Source: Verrucomicrobiaceae bacterium
GTDB taxonomy: Bacteria > Verrucomicrobiota > Verrucomicrobiia > Verrucomicrobiales > Verrucomicrobiaceae
Length of the DNA stretch: 60,122 bases
Direction: 5' to 3'
Assembly (NCBI GenBank): GCA_947466075.1
Contig: CANIBP010000040.1
Location: 1 to 60,122, forward strand
Part shown: one piece after another, positions 34,867-43,427 of the stretch
Position numbering within the stretch: position 1 is the stretch's first letter
Layout: every line of letters starts with the position of its first letter
Translations under genes and position numbers: made by a program
Notes under the pieces: generated by a model
Told to the model about the DNA's origin: nothing
Seen by the model: the letters and a program-made list of their open reading frames with translations, nothing else
The model's database searches: none

Positions 34867-35829
34867 ATGAACCGCCGCCAGTTTCTCCATACCGTCTCGG
34901 CCAGCACGTTGGCTTCCTGCACGACCTTCAGCGCACCTGATGCGCTGATCATCGACACACATCAGCATCTCTGGGATCGGCGCGTGATCAGTCCGCCATG
35001 GCTCAGCGGAGCTCCCGAAGTGCTGCGGCATGATTACGTGACCGCCGACTATTTGAAGGCCACCGCAGGCCTGAACGTGAAGGCGATCTACATGGAGGTC
35101 GATGTGGCTCCGTGTGATCATATCAAGGAAGCTGACGGCATCGTGGCTCAATGCCGCGCCGGAAAGACGCCCACCATTGCCGCGACGATCGGTGGAAGAC
35201 CTGCGTCGGATAATTTCGAGTCTTATGTGAAGCGCTACGCAGGCAATGGCATCGTCAAAGGACTGCGCCAGGTGCTGCACGGGCCTTCCACGCCTGCTGG
35301 CTTCTGTTTGAGCCAAGATTTCGTGCGTGGCGTGCGCACTCTGGGCAAACACGGCCTCAATTTCGAGCTCACCATGCGTCCGACGGAATTGCATGATGCC
35401 GCGAAGCTCATCCAGCAATGCCCCGACACGCGTTTCGTGCTCGACCATTGCGGCAATGGCGATCCCAAGGCCTTCAATCCCAAACTCGGCCCCGGTTTGA
35501 AGCGAAGCTGCGCCGCTGATGAATGGAAACGCGGCATTGATGCCGTCGCCGCGCAGCCGGGCGTCATGTGCAAGATCAGCGGCATCGTCGCCTTCGTCCC
35601 ACCCGGCCAATGGCACGCCGAAGACCTCGCGCCCGTCGTCAATTACTGCCTCGACGCCTTCGGCCCAGATCGCGTCTTCTTCGGTGGTGACTGGCCTGTC
35701 TGTCTGCTCGGCAGCCCCGTGCGTGGCTGGGTGGATGCGTTGAAGCAGATCGTGTCGTCACGTCCGGCAAGTGAGCAGCGGAAGCTGTGGTCGGGAAATG
35801 CGATCCGGTTTTACGGGCTGAAGGTGTGA
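34867..35829 (+). CDS. Exported amidohydrolase-2 family protein
   Basis: A 320-residue TIM-barrel hydrolase. The N-terminus MNRRQFLHTVSASTLASC has a twin-arginine-like start and a Cys that could be lipidated. Metal-site motifs are IDTHQHLWD (HxH), DHCGNG and GGDWPVCLL. The closest family members include fuconolactone- and other lactone-type hydrolases, so a sugar lactone is a reasonable guess but not shown. It converges with the PVC haem protein gene (1 base between stops). Confidence 0.85.
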   Translation: MNRRQFLHTVSASTLASCTTFSAPDALIIDTHQHLWDRRVISPPWLSGAPEVLRHDYVTADYLKATAGLNVKAIYMEVDVAPCDHIKEADGIVAQCRAGKTPTIAATIGGRPASDNFESYVKRYAGNGIVKGLRQVLHGPSTPAGFCLSQDFVRGVRTLGKHGLNFELTMRPTELHDAAKLIQQCPDTRFVLDHCGNGDPKAFNPKLGPGLKRSCAADEWKRGIDAVAAQPGVMCKISGIVAFVPPGQWHAEDLAPVVNYCLDAFGPDRVFFGGDWPVCLLGSPVRGWVDALKQIVSSRPASEQRKLWSGNAIRFYGLKV

Positions 35830-35830
35830 G

Positions 35831-38398
35831 TCACTTCTTCAGCGCTCCGAAAACCTGAAGCTCATGGATGGACCAGAAGGTGCCTTTGGCTTCGCCGAGT
35901 TGCGAGATGCGGATGGATTTGGCTTTCGTGGGCTTGGTGAAGAGGTAGTCGATGACTCCGGCTTCGCCTTCGCCTTGCAGGGTGGGCTTCTCCCATTCGG
36001 CACCGTTGATGGAGAGTTCGATCTTGAACTTGCGCGGGTAATCGTTGCGGGATTTGCCGGTGTCGAGGAGGAGGCCGGTGATGTCGGTGGGTTCGGGGAG
36101 GTCGATTTGGAACCACATGTCGGGGCTTTGTGCTTTGCCAGTGTCCCAGCGGGTGGTGATGTCGCCGTCGATGGATTTGGCGACTTCTTTGTCGTTGTGG
36201 CTGGCGGTGAGCTTCCACGCTGCGCGATTCGGCAAGGGCTGCGGATAGAGGGCGCGGAGTTCTTCGATGGTCCAAGGCGTTACGCGTTTGCTGAGGTCTT
36301 TGCGCAATGCAGCAACCTCTTTTTTTGCCACGATCTTGCCGCTGTTGCCAAAGGCTTTGCGGATGTAGCTGGCGACATCAGCGATCCATTGATCGTCAAA
36401 GCTGGCCATGGTGACCATCTGCGCCTCGTAGGTTTTTCCGTCGATGGGACCTGCGAGACCATTGAGCATGACACGCATGATGGCATCGCCCTGCACGGCG
36501 GTGCGTGATCCAGCGAGCGGCGGGGCGAGCGTGGCGCCTTCGCGACCAGCGATGGGCATGCCAGCGCCGTCGAAGCCGTGGCAGGCAAAGCAAAGCGAGC
36601 GGAAGATCTCCTGACCGCGCTCAAGCTGCTTCTTTTCGTCCTTCGTGAAGCTGCCGCTGATCTTCGGAGCCTCGACGAGCAACTGCGCCCCGATTTCCTT
36701 CACGCCGACGCTGGCGGAGTTCATGAGCGTCATCTGCGCTTCGTCTTTCCACTTGGGCCAGTTGAGGTGCCTCGCGGTGTAAAGCGTCTGAAGCACCACG
36801 GTTGGGTCTTTGTCGGCCTTGAGAGCTTTGATGTCGGCGATCAAAGCGGTGTCGCCTTTTTTGAGCATCGATTCAGCGACGCGGATAGCGCTGGCGCGGA
36901 CTTGCGCGTGCTCATCCTTCATCGCAGCGCGGAGAATGTCCGGCGTGATGGCGTCGAGGCCTTCGAGAGTCCACAGCGCGTGCAGGCGAGCGCGGTGGTT
37001 GTCGTGCTTGAGTAGCGAAACGAGCGCGGGGACCACGGATTTGTCTCCTTTGACGATGAGCATGCGCTGCGCGGTATCACGCCAGAAGCCGTTCGGATGC
37101 GTGAGATGCGCGACGAGTTGCGCAGGCGTTTCACCGATCATTTTCGGCTGCGGGCCGGGTTTGAAGTCTTTATGCACGAGACGCCACACACGACCATGAC
37201 CAGCCACGTGCTGCATGCCGGTGGGTTCGATGGCTCCGCGGAGGAAGCTGCCTGGCTTGACCCAATTTCCTTCCTGAATGATGCCGCGATATGCATCGAC
37301 GATGTAGAGGCAGCCATCGGGGCCGGTGGTCATGTTAAGCGGGCGGAAGTTCGGATCGCTGCTGCGGATGAACTCGCTCATCTGCTCCTCATACGGATTC
37401 GTTACGGTGGTGATGCCGTCTTTGATCTCGACGGTGGCACGGCGGATGAGACGCCCGACGGGCTCGGGCAGGAAGACGTTGCCATAAAGCTCCTTCGGCA
37501 GGCGATCACCGCGATACACGGTCTGTCCGGCGCAGCCAGTAAAGTGGTTCAAACGCTTGTCTTCCGGCGAATGGAAGCGTCCGGGGCCGCCCTGGAAGTC
37601 GCCGAGCCCGACAATGGGCCACACGGTGTCGAACTTCTCGCTCTTCTGCTGCTTCACATTGATCGCGGCATAAAGAATGGGCGCTTGGTAATTCCACAGG
37701 CCTTTTTCGCCACCGGCATTGCTCCACCACATCTTGCCGTAGTCGTCTTGAGCGAGTCCCCACTGGCCGCCATTCGGCGCGGTGTTTTCTTTGAGCGCAG
37801 GCTGCTTCTCGCCAGCCCAGCGCAGGCGGTAGCCGTTGTAGGTGGTGTAAATCCAGTTGTCCAAGCCCCAGACGAGGCCGCTGGGCTGATGCTCCATGTT
37901 CCCACCGCGAGGCCCGCCGACATACCAGGGCGCTTGCTTATCGGCCACGCCGTCGCCATTCGCATCGCGATGCAGCGTGATGTCATTCGTGTCCGTGATG
38001 CCGACGAGCATACGGTCATCCAGCGGCAGCACCATGCGGGGCAGCAGGATGTTATCCATATACACGCTGTGCTTGTCGAAGACGCCATCACCCTTCGTCG
38101 ATTCATGCAGCGAGATGCGGCTTTTCGGCGTGAGTTCGTCCGTGCCGTCGATGTCCTGCATGTAGGTGCGCATTTCGACGACGTACATCTTCCCATCGCC
38201 ATCGAACGCGATCGCCATCGGCTCCTTGATGAGCGGATCGCTCAAGACCAACTCTAGCGAATAGCCATCCGGCAACTCGATCGTCTTTAGCTCTTCCTCC
38301 GGCGTCTTGGCTTGAATGGGGAAGGTGTAAGTCGGCTTCGTTTGAGCCAATGCGGCGGTGTTTGCGAGTAGGAGGAGGAAAAGAAGGCGGAGGGTCAT
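35831..38398 (-). CDS. PVC-type haem-binding dehydrogenase-like protein with discoidin domain
   Basis: An 855-residue exported protein with signal peptide MTLRLLFLLLLANTAALA. In order: a beta-propeller (about 30-420) of the membrane-bound-dehydrogenase type common in Planctomycetes/Verrucomicrobia; HEAT-like helical repeats (about 430-580); a class I cytochrome c with CFACHGFDGAG near residue 603; and a C-terminal F5/8-type C (discoidin) domain ending IHELQVFG. It probably oxidises or binds carbohydrates in the periplasm and passes electrons to the haem; the substrate is unknown. It is monocistronic or grouped with the MNT-HEPN pair upstream. Confidence 0.9.
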   Translation of the reverse strand: MTLRLLFLLLLANTAALAQTKPTYTFPIQAKTPEEELKTIELPDGYSLELVLSDPLIKEPMAIAFDGDGKMYVVEMRTYMQDIDGTDELTPKSRISLHESTKGDGVFDKHSVYMDNILLPRMVLPLDDRMLVGITDTNDITLHRDANGDGVADKQAPWYVGGPRGGNMEHQPSGLVWGLDNWIYTTYNGYRLRWAGEKQPALKENTAPNGGQWGLAQDDYGKMWWSNAGGEKGLWNYQAPILYAAINVKQQKSEKFDTVWPIVGLGDFQGGPGRFHSPEDKRLNHFTGCAGQTVYRGDRLPKELYGNVFLPEPVGRLIRRATVEIKDGITTVTNPYEEQMSEFIRSSDPNFRPLNMTTGPDGCLYIVDAYRGIIQEGNWVKPGSFLRGAIEPTGMQHVAGHGRVWRLVHKDFKPGPQPKMIGETPAQLVAHLTHPNGFWRDTAQRMLIVKGDKSVVPALVSLLKHDNHRARLHALWTLEGLDAITPDILRAAMKDEHAQVRASAIRVAESMLKKGDTALIADIKALKADKDPTVVLQTLYTARHLNWPKWKDEAQMTLMNSASVGVKEIGAQLLVEAPKISGSFTKDEKKQLERGQEIFRSLCFACHGFDGAGMPIAGREGATLAPPLAGSRTAVQGDAIMRVMLNGLAGPIDGKTYEAQMVTMASFDDQWIADVASYIRKAFGNSGKIVAKKEVAALRKDLSKRVTPWTIEELRALYPQPLPNRAAWKLTASHNDKEVAKSIDGDITTRWDTGKAQSPDMWFQIDLPEPTDITGLLLDTGKSRNDYPRKFKIELSINGAEWEKPTLQGEGEAGVIDYLFTKPTKAKSIRISQLGEAKGTFWSIHELQVFGALKK

Positions 38399-38472
38399 TT
38401 TGAGGGGCGCAGTAGTCGTGGAAAAGAAGGTGTGTCTTACAAGAAAGTCCCCATGTCTGCTTCACCATCAGC

Positions 38473-38853
38473 TCAAAGCCCAAATGCAAGTTTCGCCTCG
38501 CGGCGAATGGCCTTGGCGTCTTGAATGGCCTTCTTCGCATCAGCCGCGATGGCGGCAGAGCCGGGATAGCGAAACTCAACGGCATAATCGGAGAGCGATT
38601 TGAATGCTTGCCTGAGCGCGGACCACATCGGTTCCACGGGCAGGACAAGCTGGAGCAGTTTGTCCAGATCGTGTGTCTTGGGATAATGGATGCCAGCTTC
38701 TTCGAGCCGTGCCTTGAGGTATTTCTCGGCGGATTGCTGGCAGTGGAAGCAGACTTGATCATGAAACGGCTTCTTGCGGCGGCGTGCCAGCGCCTGGGCG
38801 GCGAGGAAATCATCCTCGGCCTTGGCGATCCAGTCACGCGTGGATGCTTTCAT
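38473..38853 (-). CDS. HEPN-domain protein (toxin of MNT-HEPN pair)
   Basis: A 126-residue all-helical HEPN protein. Helix one carries WIAKAEDDFLAAQAL, and VCFHCQQSAEKYLKA and YPKTHDLDKLL follow, as in minimal HEPN proteins. The R-x4-6-H RNase motif expected at the C-terminus of active toxins is not clear here; R-LEEAGI-H at about residues 49-56 is the only candidate. It overlaps the upstream nucleotidyltransferase gene by 20 bases. In studied pairs the MNT antitoxin modifies HEPN by AMP transfer. Confidence 0.85.
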   Translation of the reverse strand: MKASTRDWIAKAEDDFLAAQALARRRKKPFHDQVCFHCQQSAEKYLKARLEEAGIHYPKTHDLDKLLQLVLPVEPMWSALRQAFKSLSDYAVEFRYPGSAAIAADAKKAIQDAKAIRREAKLAFGL

Positions 38854-39157
38854 ACATGACGCGTCCTTTGCCGGTGATTTCTTCGAGGAAGCAATCGCCC
38901 TCGGTCAGGCGCTCGTGCAGAAAATCAGGATCGCGCACCAGGATGTCCACTGGGAAGGGCGCATCCACTTTCATGCGGATCTTCAATGAAGCTCGGCGTC
39001 CCATGCGCCGGGACTTCGGCATCACCACCAGCACGTCCACGTCGGAGTCCTCCGTCGGCTTGCCATAGGCGTAGGAGCCGAAGAGAATGATTTTGAGCGG
39101 CTTAAAGGCGGCGGCGATGGCGTCGCAATAACGCTGGATTTCCGGCATGGAGATCAT
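38834..39157 (-). CDS. Minimal nucleotidyltransferase (MNT antitoxin)
   Basis: A 107-residue protein from the Met at 39157. The nucleotidyltransferase signature GSYAYGKPTEDSDVDVLV (GS-x9-DxD) is near residue 27, and a third acidic residue lies in FPVDILV. It is the usual partner of HEPN proteins and AMPylates them. The gene precedes and overlaps hepN by 20 bases. A longer frame from 39214 adds 19 residues without family character and would approach the recD2 start on the other strand. Confidence 0.87.
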   Translation of the reverse strand: MISMPEIQRYCDAIAAAFKPLKIILFGSYAYGKPTEDSDVDVLVVMPKSRRMGRRASLKIRMKVDAPFPVDILVRDPDFLHERLTEGDCFLEEITGKGRVMYESIHA

Positions 39158-39233
39158 GGGCGCAACAAGCACGGCGGGAGAGCGGATGGCAATCGGATTT
39201 GTGAGGACGCACATCCTTGGCTAGCCTGCACGC

Positions 39234-41393
39234 ATGCCCCCTCCACGAAACACCACCAAAGCCGAAGTCCTGCGCGGACTGGTGGATCGCGTGGTGTTTC
39301 ACAATGAGGACAACGGCTTTTGCATCCTCAAAGTCGTGCCGCAGGGTAAGAACGATGTCGTCAGCCTGATCGGAAAGGCACCGCGAGTGGTGGCGGGCGA
39401 GGAATTTGAGGCTCGGGGCGTATGGGAGCCGAATCGCGATTTTGGGCCGCAGTTTAAGGCGGATGAGCTGAGCTTGAAGCGACCGGATTCACTGGCGGGC
39501 ATCGAGCGCTACCTTGGCAGCGGTTTGATCGAGGGCATCGGACCGAAGTATGCGAAGCGGATGGTGGAGAAGTTTGGACCGAAGGTTTTCGACATCATCG
39601 AGAACGAATCGAGGAAGCTCGAAGACGTCGAGGGTGTGGGCAAAAAGCGCCGCATCGAGATTCGCGAGTCGTGGATGAAGCAAAAGTCGATTCACGGGAT
39701 CATGCTCTTCCTGCATCAGCACGGCATCAGTTCCTCGCGGGCGTTGCGCATCTACAAGACCTATGGCGAAGAGGCGCAGGCGGTGCTGAAGGAGAACCCA
39801 TATCGTCTCGCGCAGGACATTCGCGGCATTGGGTTCAAAACGGCGGATGACATCGCCTGCCAGCTCAGTGTGGCCGAAGACGCGCCAGAGCGCATCAAGG
39901 CTGGTCTTTTGCACGTCCTCGAAACAGCAGCAGGAAACGGCCATTGCTGCTTCCCGGAGGCCAAGGTGATTGAAAAAGCGGTGGAGTTGCTTGGTGTGGA
40001 GGCATTGATCGCGCCGCAAATCGAGGTGCTGATTACGAGTGATCAGATCGAGCGACACGATGAGTTTTTGTATCTGCCGTATCTGCGTGCAGCGGAGCAA
40101 AGCATCGCTGCGAGCGTGAAATCGCTCGCAGCCGTGCCTGCTGCGTATCCGCCCATCGACGAAGATGCCGCCCTCGCTTGGGTGATGAAGAAAACCGGCA
40201 AAGAATTGGCCGAAAGCCAGCAGCGAGCCGTGCGCGAGGCCTTACGGCAGAGATTGCTCATCATCACCGGCGGACCCGGAGTCGGGAAGACGACGATCCT
40301 GCGTAGCATCCTGCTCATTCTGCAAAGCAAGCAGGTCAAACTCGTGCTCGCAGCACCCACCGGCCGTGCTGCGAAGCGATTGACCGAAAGCACTGGCCTA
40401 GAGGCCAAAACACTGCACCGCCTGCTCGAGTTCCAAGGCGATGGGCAATGGGGCCGACATCGCGGCAAGCCACTCGTGGGCGATTTGTTCGTGATCGACG
40501 AGGCATCGATGATCGACGCACCGCTGATGGCGCAATTGCTCTCCGCGTTGCCGGAAGGAGCGCACTTGCTGATCGTTGGCGATGCGGATCAGCTCCCGTC
40601 GGTCGGCCCAGGCATGGTGCTGCATGATTTGATCGCCAGCGGAGCCGTGCCGTGCGTGAAGCTCACGGAAATCTTCCGCCAAGCGGCCAGCAGCCGCATC
40701 ATTACGAGTGCTCACGCGATCAATCGCGGCCAGGTGCCGGATTTGAAGCCGTCGAGCCGGAGCGACTTCTTTTTCCTCGAAGCAAGCGAGCAGGAGGAAG
40801 TTCGCGATTTGATCGTGCAACTGGCTCATACGCGACTTCCGGCGAAGTATGGCTTTGATTCCATCGCCGACATTCAGGTGCTCACGCCGATGAATCGCAA
40901 CCTGCTGGGCACACAATCACTCAATCACTCGCTCCAGCTCGCGTTGAATCCGCCAAACGAGGTGAAGTTCGAGATCGAGCGCTTCGGTGTGACCTTCCGC
41001 GTCGGCGACAAGGTCATCCAGACGCATAACAACTACGAAAAGAAGGTTTTCAACGGCGACATCGGTCACATCGTCGCCATTGATGCCGACCCCGTTAAAA
41101 TTCATGTTCGCTACGATGCCGAACGTCTCGTCGAATACGAACCCGGCGAACTCGATGAATTACAGCTCGCCTATGCGCTGACGATTCATAAAAGCCAGGG
41201 CAGCGAGTTCCGCTGCGTCATCATTCCCGTCAGCACTCAGCATTACGTTTTGTTGGAGCGCAGTTTGATCTACACGGCGATCACGCGTGCTAAGAGGCTG
41301 TGCGTGCTCGTCGGCGATGAGCGGGCTCTCTCTCTTGCCGTGAGCAAGCAGGAAAGCCGCAAGCGTTTCACCGGGCTGGGCGGAATGCGCTGA
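39234..41393 (+). CDS. recD2: RecD2-type SF1B DNA helicase
   Basis: A 719-residue 5'-3' helicase of the RecD2 (YrrC) group, acting without RecBC in repair or recombination. An N-terminal OB-like region (VVFHNEDNGFCILKV) and two helix-hairpin-helix segments (IEGIGPKYAKRM, LEDVEGVGKKR) precede the motor. Walker A is ITGGPGVGKTTIL, Walker B DLFVIDEASMIDA, and the C-terminal motif VI region is YTAITRAKRL. Length and order match the family. It is divergent from the MNT-HEPN pair. Confidence 0.95.
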   Translation: MPPPRNTTKAEVLRGLVDRVVFHNEDNGFCILKVVPQGKNDVVSLIGKAPRVVAGEEFEARGVWEPNRDFGPQFKADELSLKRPDSLAGIERYLGSGLIEGIGPKYAKRMVEKFGPKVFDIIENESRKLEDVEGVGKKRRIEIRESWMKQKSIHGIMLFLHQHGISSSRALRIYKTYGEEAQAVLKENPYRLAQDIRGIGFKTADDIACQLSVAEDAPERIKAGLLHVLETAAGNGHCCFPEAKVIEKAVELLGVEALIAPQIEVLITSDQIERHDEFLYLPYLRAAEQSIAASVKSLAAVPAAYPPIDEDAALAWVMKKTGKELAESQQRAVREALRQRLLIITGGPGVGKTTILRSILLILQSKQVKLVLAAPTGRAAKRLTESTGLEAKTLHRLLEFQGDGQWGRHRGKPLVGDLFVIDEASMIDAPLMAQLLSALPEGAHLLIVGDADQLPSVGPGMVLHDLIASGAVPCVKLTEIFRQAASSRIITSAHAINRGQVPDLKPSSRSDFFFLEASEQEEVRDLIVQLAHTRLPAKYGFDSIADIQVLTPMNRNLLGTQSLNHSLQLALNPPNEVKFEIERFGVTFRVGDKVIQTHNNYEKKVFNGDIGHIVAIDADPVKIHVRYDAERLVEYEPGELDELQLAYALTIHKSQGSEFRCVIIPVSTQHYVLLERSLIYTAITRAKRLCVLVGDERALSLAVSKQESRKRFTGLGGMR

Positions 41394-41449
41394 ACAAATC
41401 GTGATCAAAGCGGCGTAGGTTTGAGGCTCTCAACCCAACCCACGTCATC

Positions 41450-42811
41450 ATGCCCACTTCACGCCGTTCCTTTTTGAAAAATTCTACACTGGCTTCTGCC
41501 GCTTTCGCGTTTCCCGCATTTGTGCGTGGCCAGAATCTCAACAGCAAGCTGCAAGTGGCTTGTGTGGGAGTGAATGGCATGGGCTACAGCGATCTGCACA
41601 ATGTAGGATCGCATGCGGCGGTGAAGTTCGTGGGGTTCTGCGATGTGGATGCCAATCGTTTCGACAAGGCAGACGCGGAGTTTCCGGGTGTGAAGCATTT
41701 CTCGGACTACCGCGAGATGTTCAGCACGCTGGGCGACGGCTTCGATGCAGTGACGGTGGGCATTCCTGATCACATGCATGCACCAGTGGCCGTGGCGGCG
41801 ATGCAGAAGGGCAAGCATGTCTATTGCCAGAAGCCGCTGGCGCACACGGTGTGGGAATCTCGGCAGATGAAGCTGTGGGCGGAGAAGAAAAATCTCACCA
41901 CGCAGATGGGCAATCAGATCCACTCGTCCATCGAATACCGCATGGGCTCGCGCTTGATCAAGGAAGGCGCGATTGGCAAGATCAAGGAAGTGTATTCGTG
42001 GGTCGGTGTGACGGGCAATGAGCGCACGCGCATGTTCCAACCGCCACCATCGTCTCCGGTACCGGCGAATTTGAACTGGGACCTGTGGATCGGTGCGGCA
42101 CCGATGCGCGATTATGCGCAGGCCTATCACCCATTCATCTGGCGCGACTGGCAGGACTTCGGCGGTGGTGGCTTGGGCGACTTCGGCTGCCACATTATGG
42201 ACCCGGTTTTCACCGCGCTCGATTTGACCGCGCCGATCAGCGTTCAGGCGAAGAACAGCGGCATCAACAACCAGATCTGGCCTACTCACGAAACGATCAA
42301 CTATGTCTTCCCCGGTACGCAATACACCGCAGGCAAGACGATGAAGCTGACTTGGATGGATGGCGGCTTGAAGCCAAGCTACAAGCTGGCACAGATGCCT
42401 GGCGACATTGATCTGCCAGGCAGTGGCTCCATTTTCATCGGCGAAGGCGGCACGATGGTCCTCGCGCATGTGGCGGGGCCGCGGCTTTACCCACTCGACA
42501 AGTTCACGGGCTTCAAATATCCCAAAGAGGAAGCCCGCAGCCACTGGCACACGTGGGTGGATGCCTGTCTCGCGAGCAAGAAGACCAGCGATGGCTTCCA
42601 CTACGCCGGGCCGCTGGCCGAAACCGTGCAACTCGGCAATGTGGCCACGCGTCTCGCGATTCCGAAGATAGATCCGATCACCGGACGCATGGAAGAGGGA
42701 AACAAGGTGCTGGAATGGGACGCGGCTAACCTGCGCTTCCCGAACGCACCCGAAGCCGACAAGCTGCTCACAAAAACCTATCGCAAAGGCTTCGAAGTCG
42801 CGGCGGCGTAA
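41450..42811 (+). CDS. Tat-exported Gfo/Idh/MocA-family oxidoreductase
   Basis: A 453-residue NAD(P)-dependent sugar oxidoreductase-like protein. The twin-arginine signal is SRRSFLKNSTLASAAF, followed by a Rossmann fold (VACVGVNGMGYSDL) and EKPLAH-like CQKPLAHTVWES, where the catalytic Lys of this family lies. The C-terminal domain contains DFGCHIMDPVFTALDL. Such exported members are abundant in PVC bacteria and usually act on sugars or cyclitols from polymers. No partner is adjacent. Confidence 0.92.
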   Translation: MPTSRRSFLKNSTLASAAFAFPAFVRGQNLNSKLQVACVGVNGMGYSDLHNVGSHAAVKFVGFCDVDANRFDKADAEFPGVKHFSDYREMFSTLGDGFDAVTVGIPDHMHAPVAVAAMQKGKHVYCQKPLAHTVWESRQMKLWAEKKNLTTQMGNQIHSSIEYRMGSRLIKEGAIGKIKEVYSWVGVTGNERTRMFQPPPSSPVPANLNWDLWIGAAPMRDYAQAYHPFIWRDWQDFGGGGLGDFGCHIMDPVFTALDLTAPISVQAKNSGINNQIWPTHETINYVFPGTQYTAGKTMKLTWMDGGLKPSYKLAQMPGDIDLPGSGSIFIGEGGTMVLAHVAGPRLYPLDKFTGFKYPKEEARSHWHTWVDACLASKKTSDGFHYAGPLAETVQLGNVATRLAIPKIDPITGRMEEGNKVLEWDAANLRFPNAPEADKLLTKTYRKGFEVAAA

Positions 42812-42862
42812 TTTTTCGATGCACAATCGAGCGGCTGGCGTAGTTATTGCGTCAGACATCGC

Positions 42863-43426
42863 ATGCCTTCGGAAAACAAAAACGAATCAGCGCCTTCTCT
42901 CAGCGGCAGTCTCCTGCTCGCTTCACCGGCGATGCGCGATTCGAATTTCGCGCGTTGCGTCGTCTTCATGGCGGCGCACAATGCGAAGGACGGTGCGTTC
43001 GGTTACATCCTGAACCGTCCGCTGGAGCAGCGTGTGGCCGATCTGCTGCCGGATCAGGATCTTGGAGCGCTCGGTGAAGTGCCGGTGTTCATGGGAGGTC
43101 CCGTTTCGACGGACAAGCTGGCCTTTGCCGCGCTGCACTGGAACAAGCGCCGTCGCACGCTTCGCTGCCAGACGCATCTTTCAGTTGCTGATGCCCTACA
43201 TGCTTTGAGCCTCGGCCATGATGTGCGTGGCTTCGTCGGTTATTCCGGCTGGAGCGGTGGTCAACTCGAAAGCGAACTGGAACTGCGTTCTTGGATCACC
43301 ACGACGGCGCGTCCGCTTGTCCTCACCGTCGAAAAGCCGACGCAGATGTGGGGTGCGATTCTTGAAGACATGGGCCCGGTGTATAAAGTGATGGCTGGCA
43401 TGCCAGAGGATGTCAGTTTGAACTGA
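42863..43426 (+). CDS. YqgE/AlgH (UPF0301) family protein
   Basis: A 187-residue cytoplasmic protein. SGSLLLASPAMRDSNFARCVVF at the start, GAFGYILNRPL, VFMGGPVSTDKLAF and FVGYSGWSGGQLESEL are family signatures. Named AlgH in Pseudomonas for an effect on alginate, its molecular activity is not settled. It lies 51 bases after the oxidoreductase gene and converges on the 832-residue protein gene with one base between. Confidence 0.93.
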   Translation: MPSENKNESAPSLSGSLLLASPAMRDSNFARCVVFMAAHNAKDGAFGYILNRPLEQRVADLLPDQDLGALGEVPVFMGGPVSTDKLAFAALHWNKRRRTLRCQTHLSVADALHALSLGHDVRGFVGYSGWSGGQLESELELRSWITTTARPLVLTVEKPTQMWGAILEDMGPVYKVMAGMPEDVSLN

Positions 43427-43427
43427 G

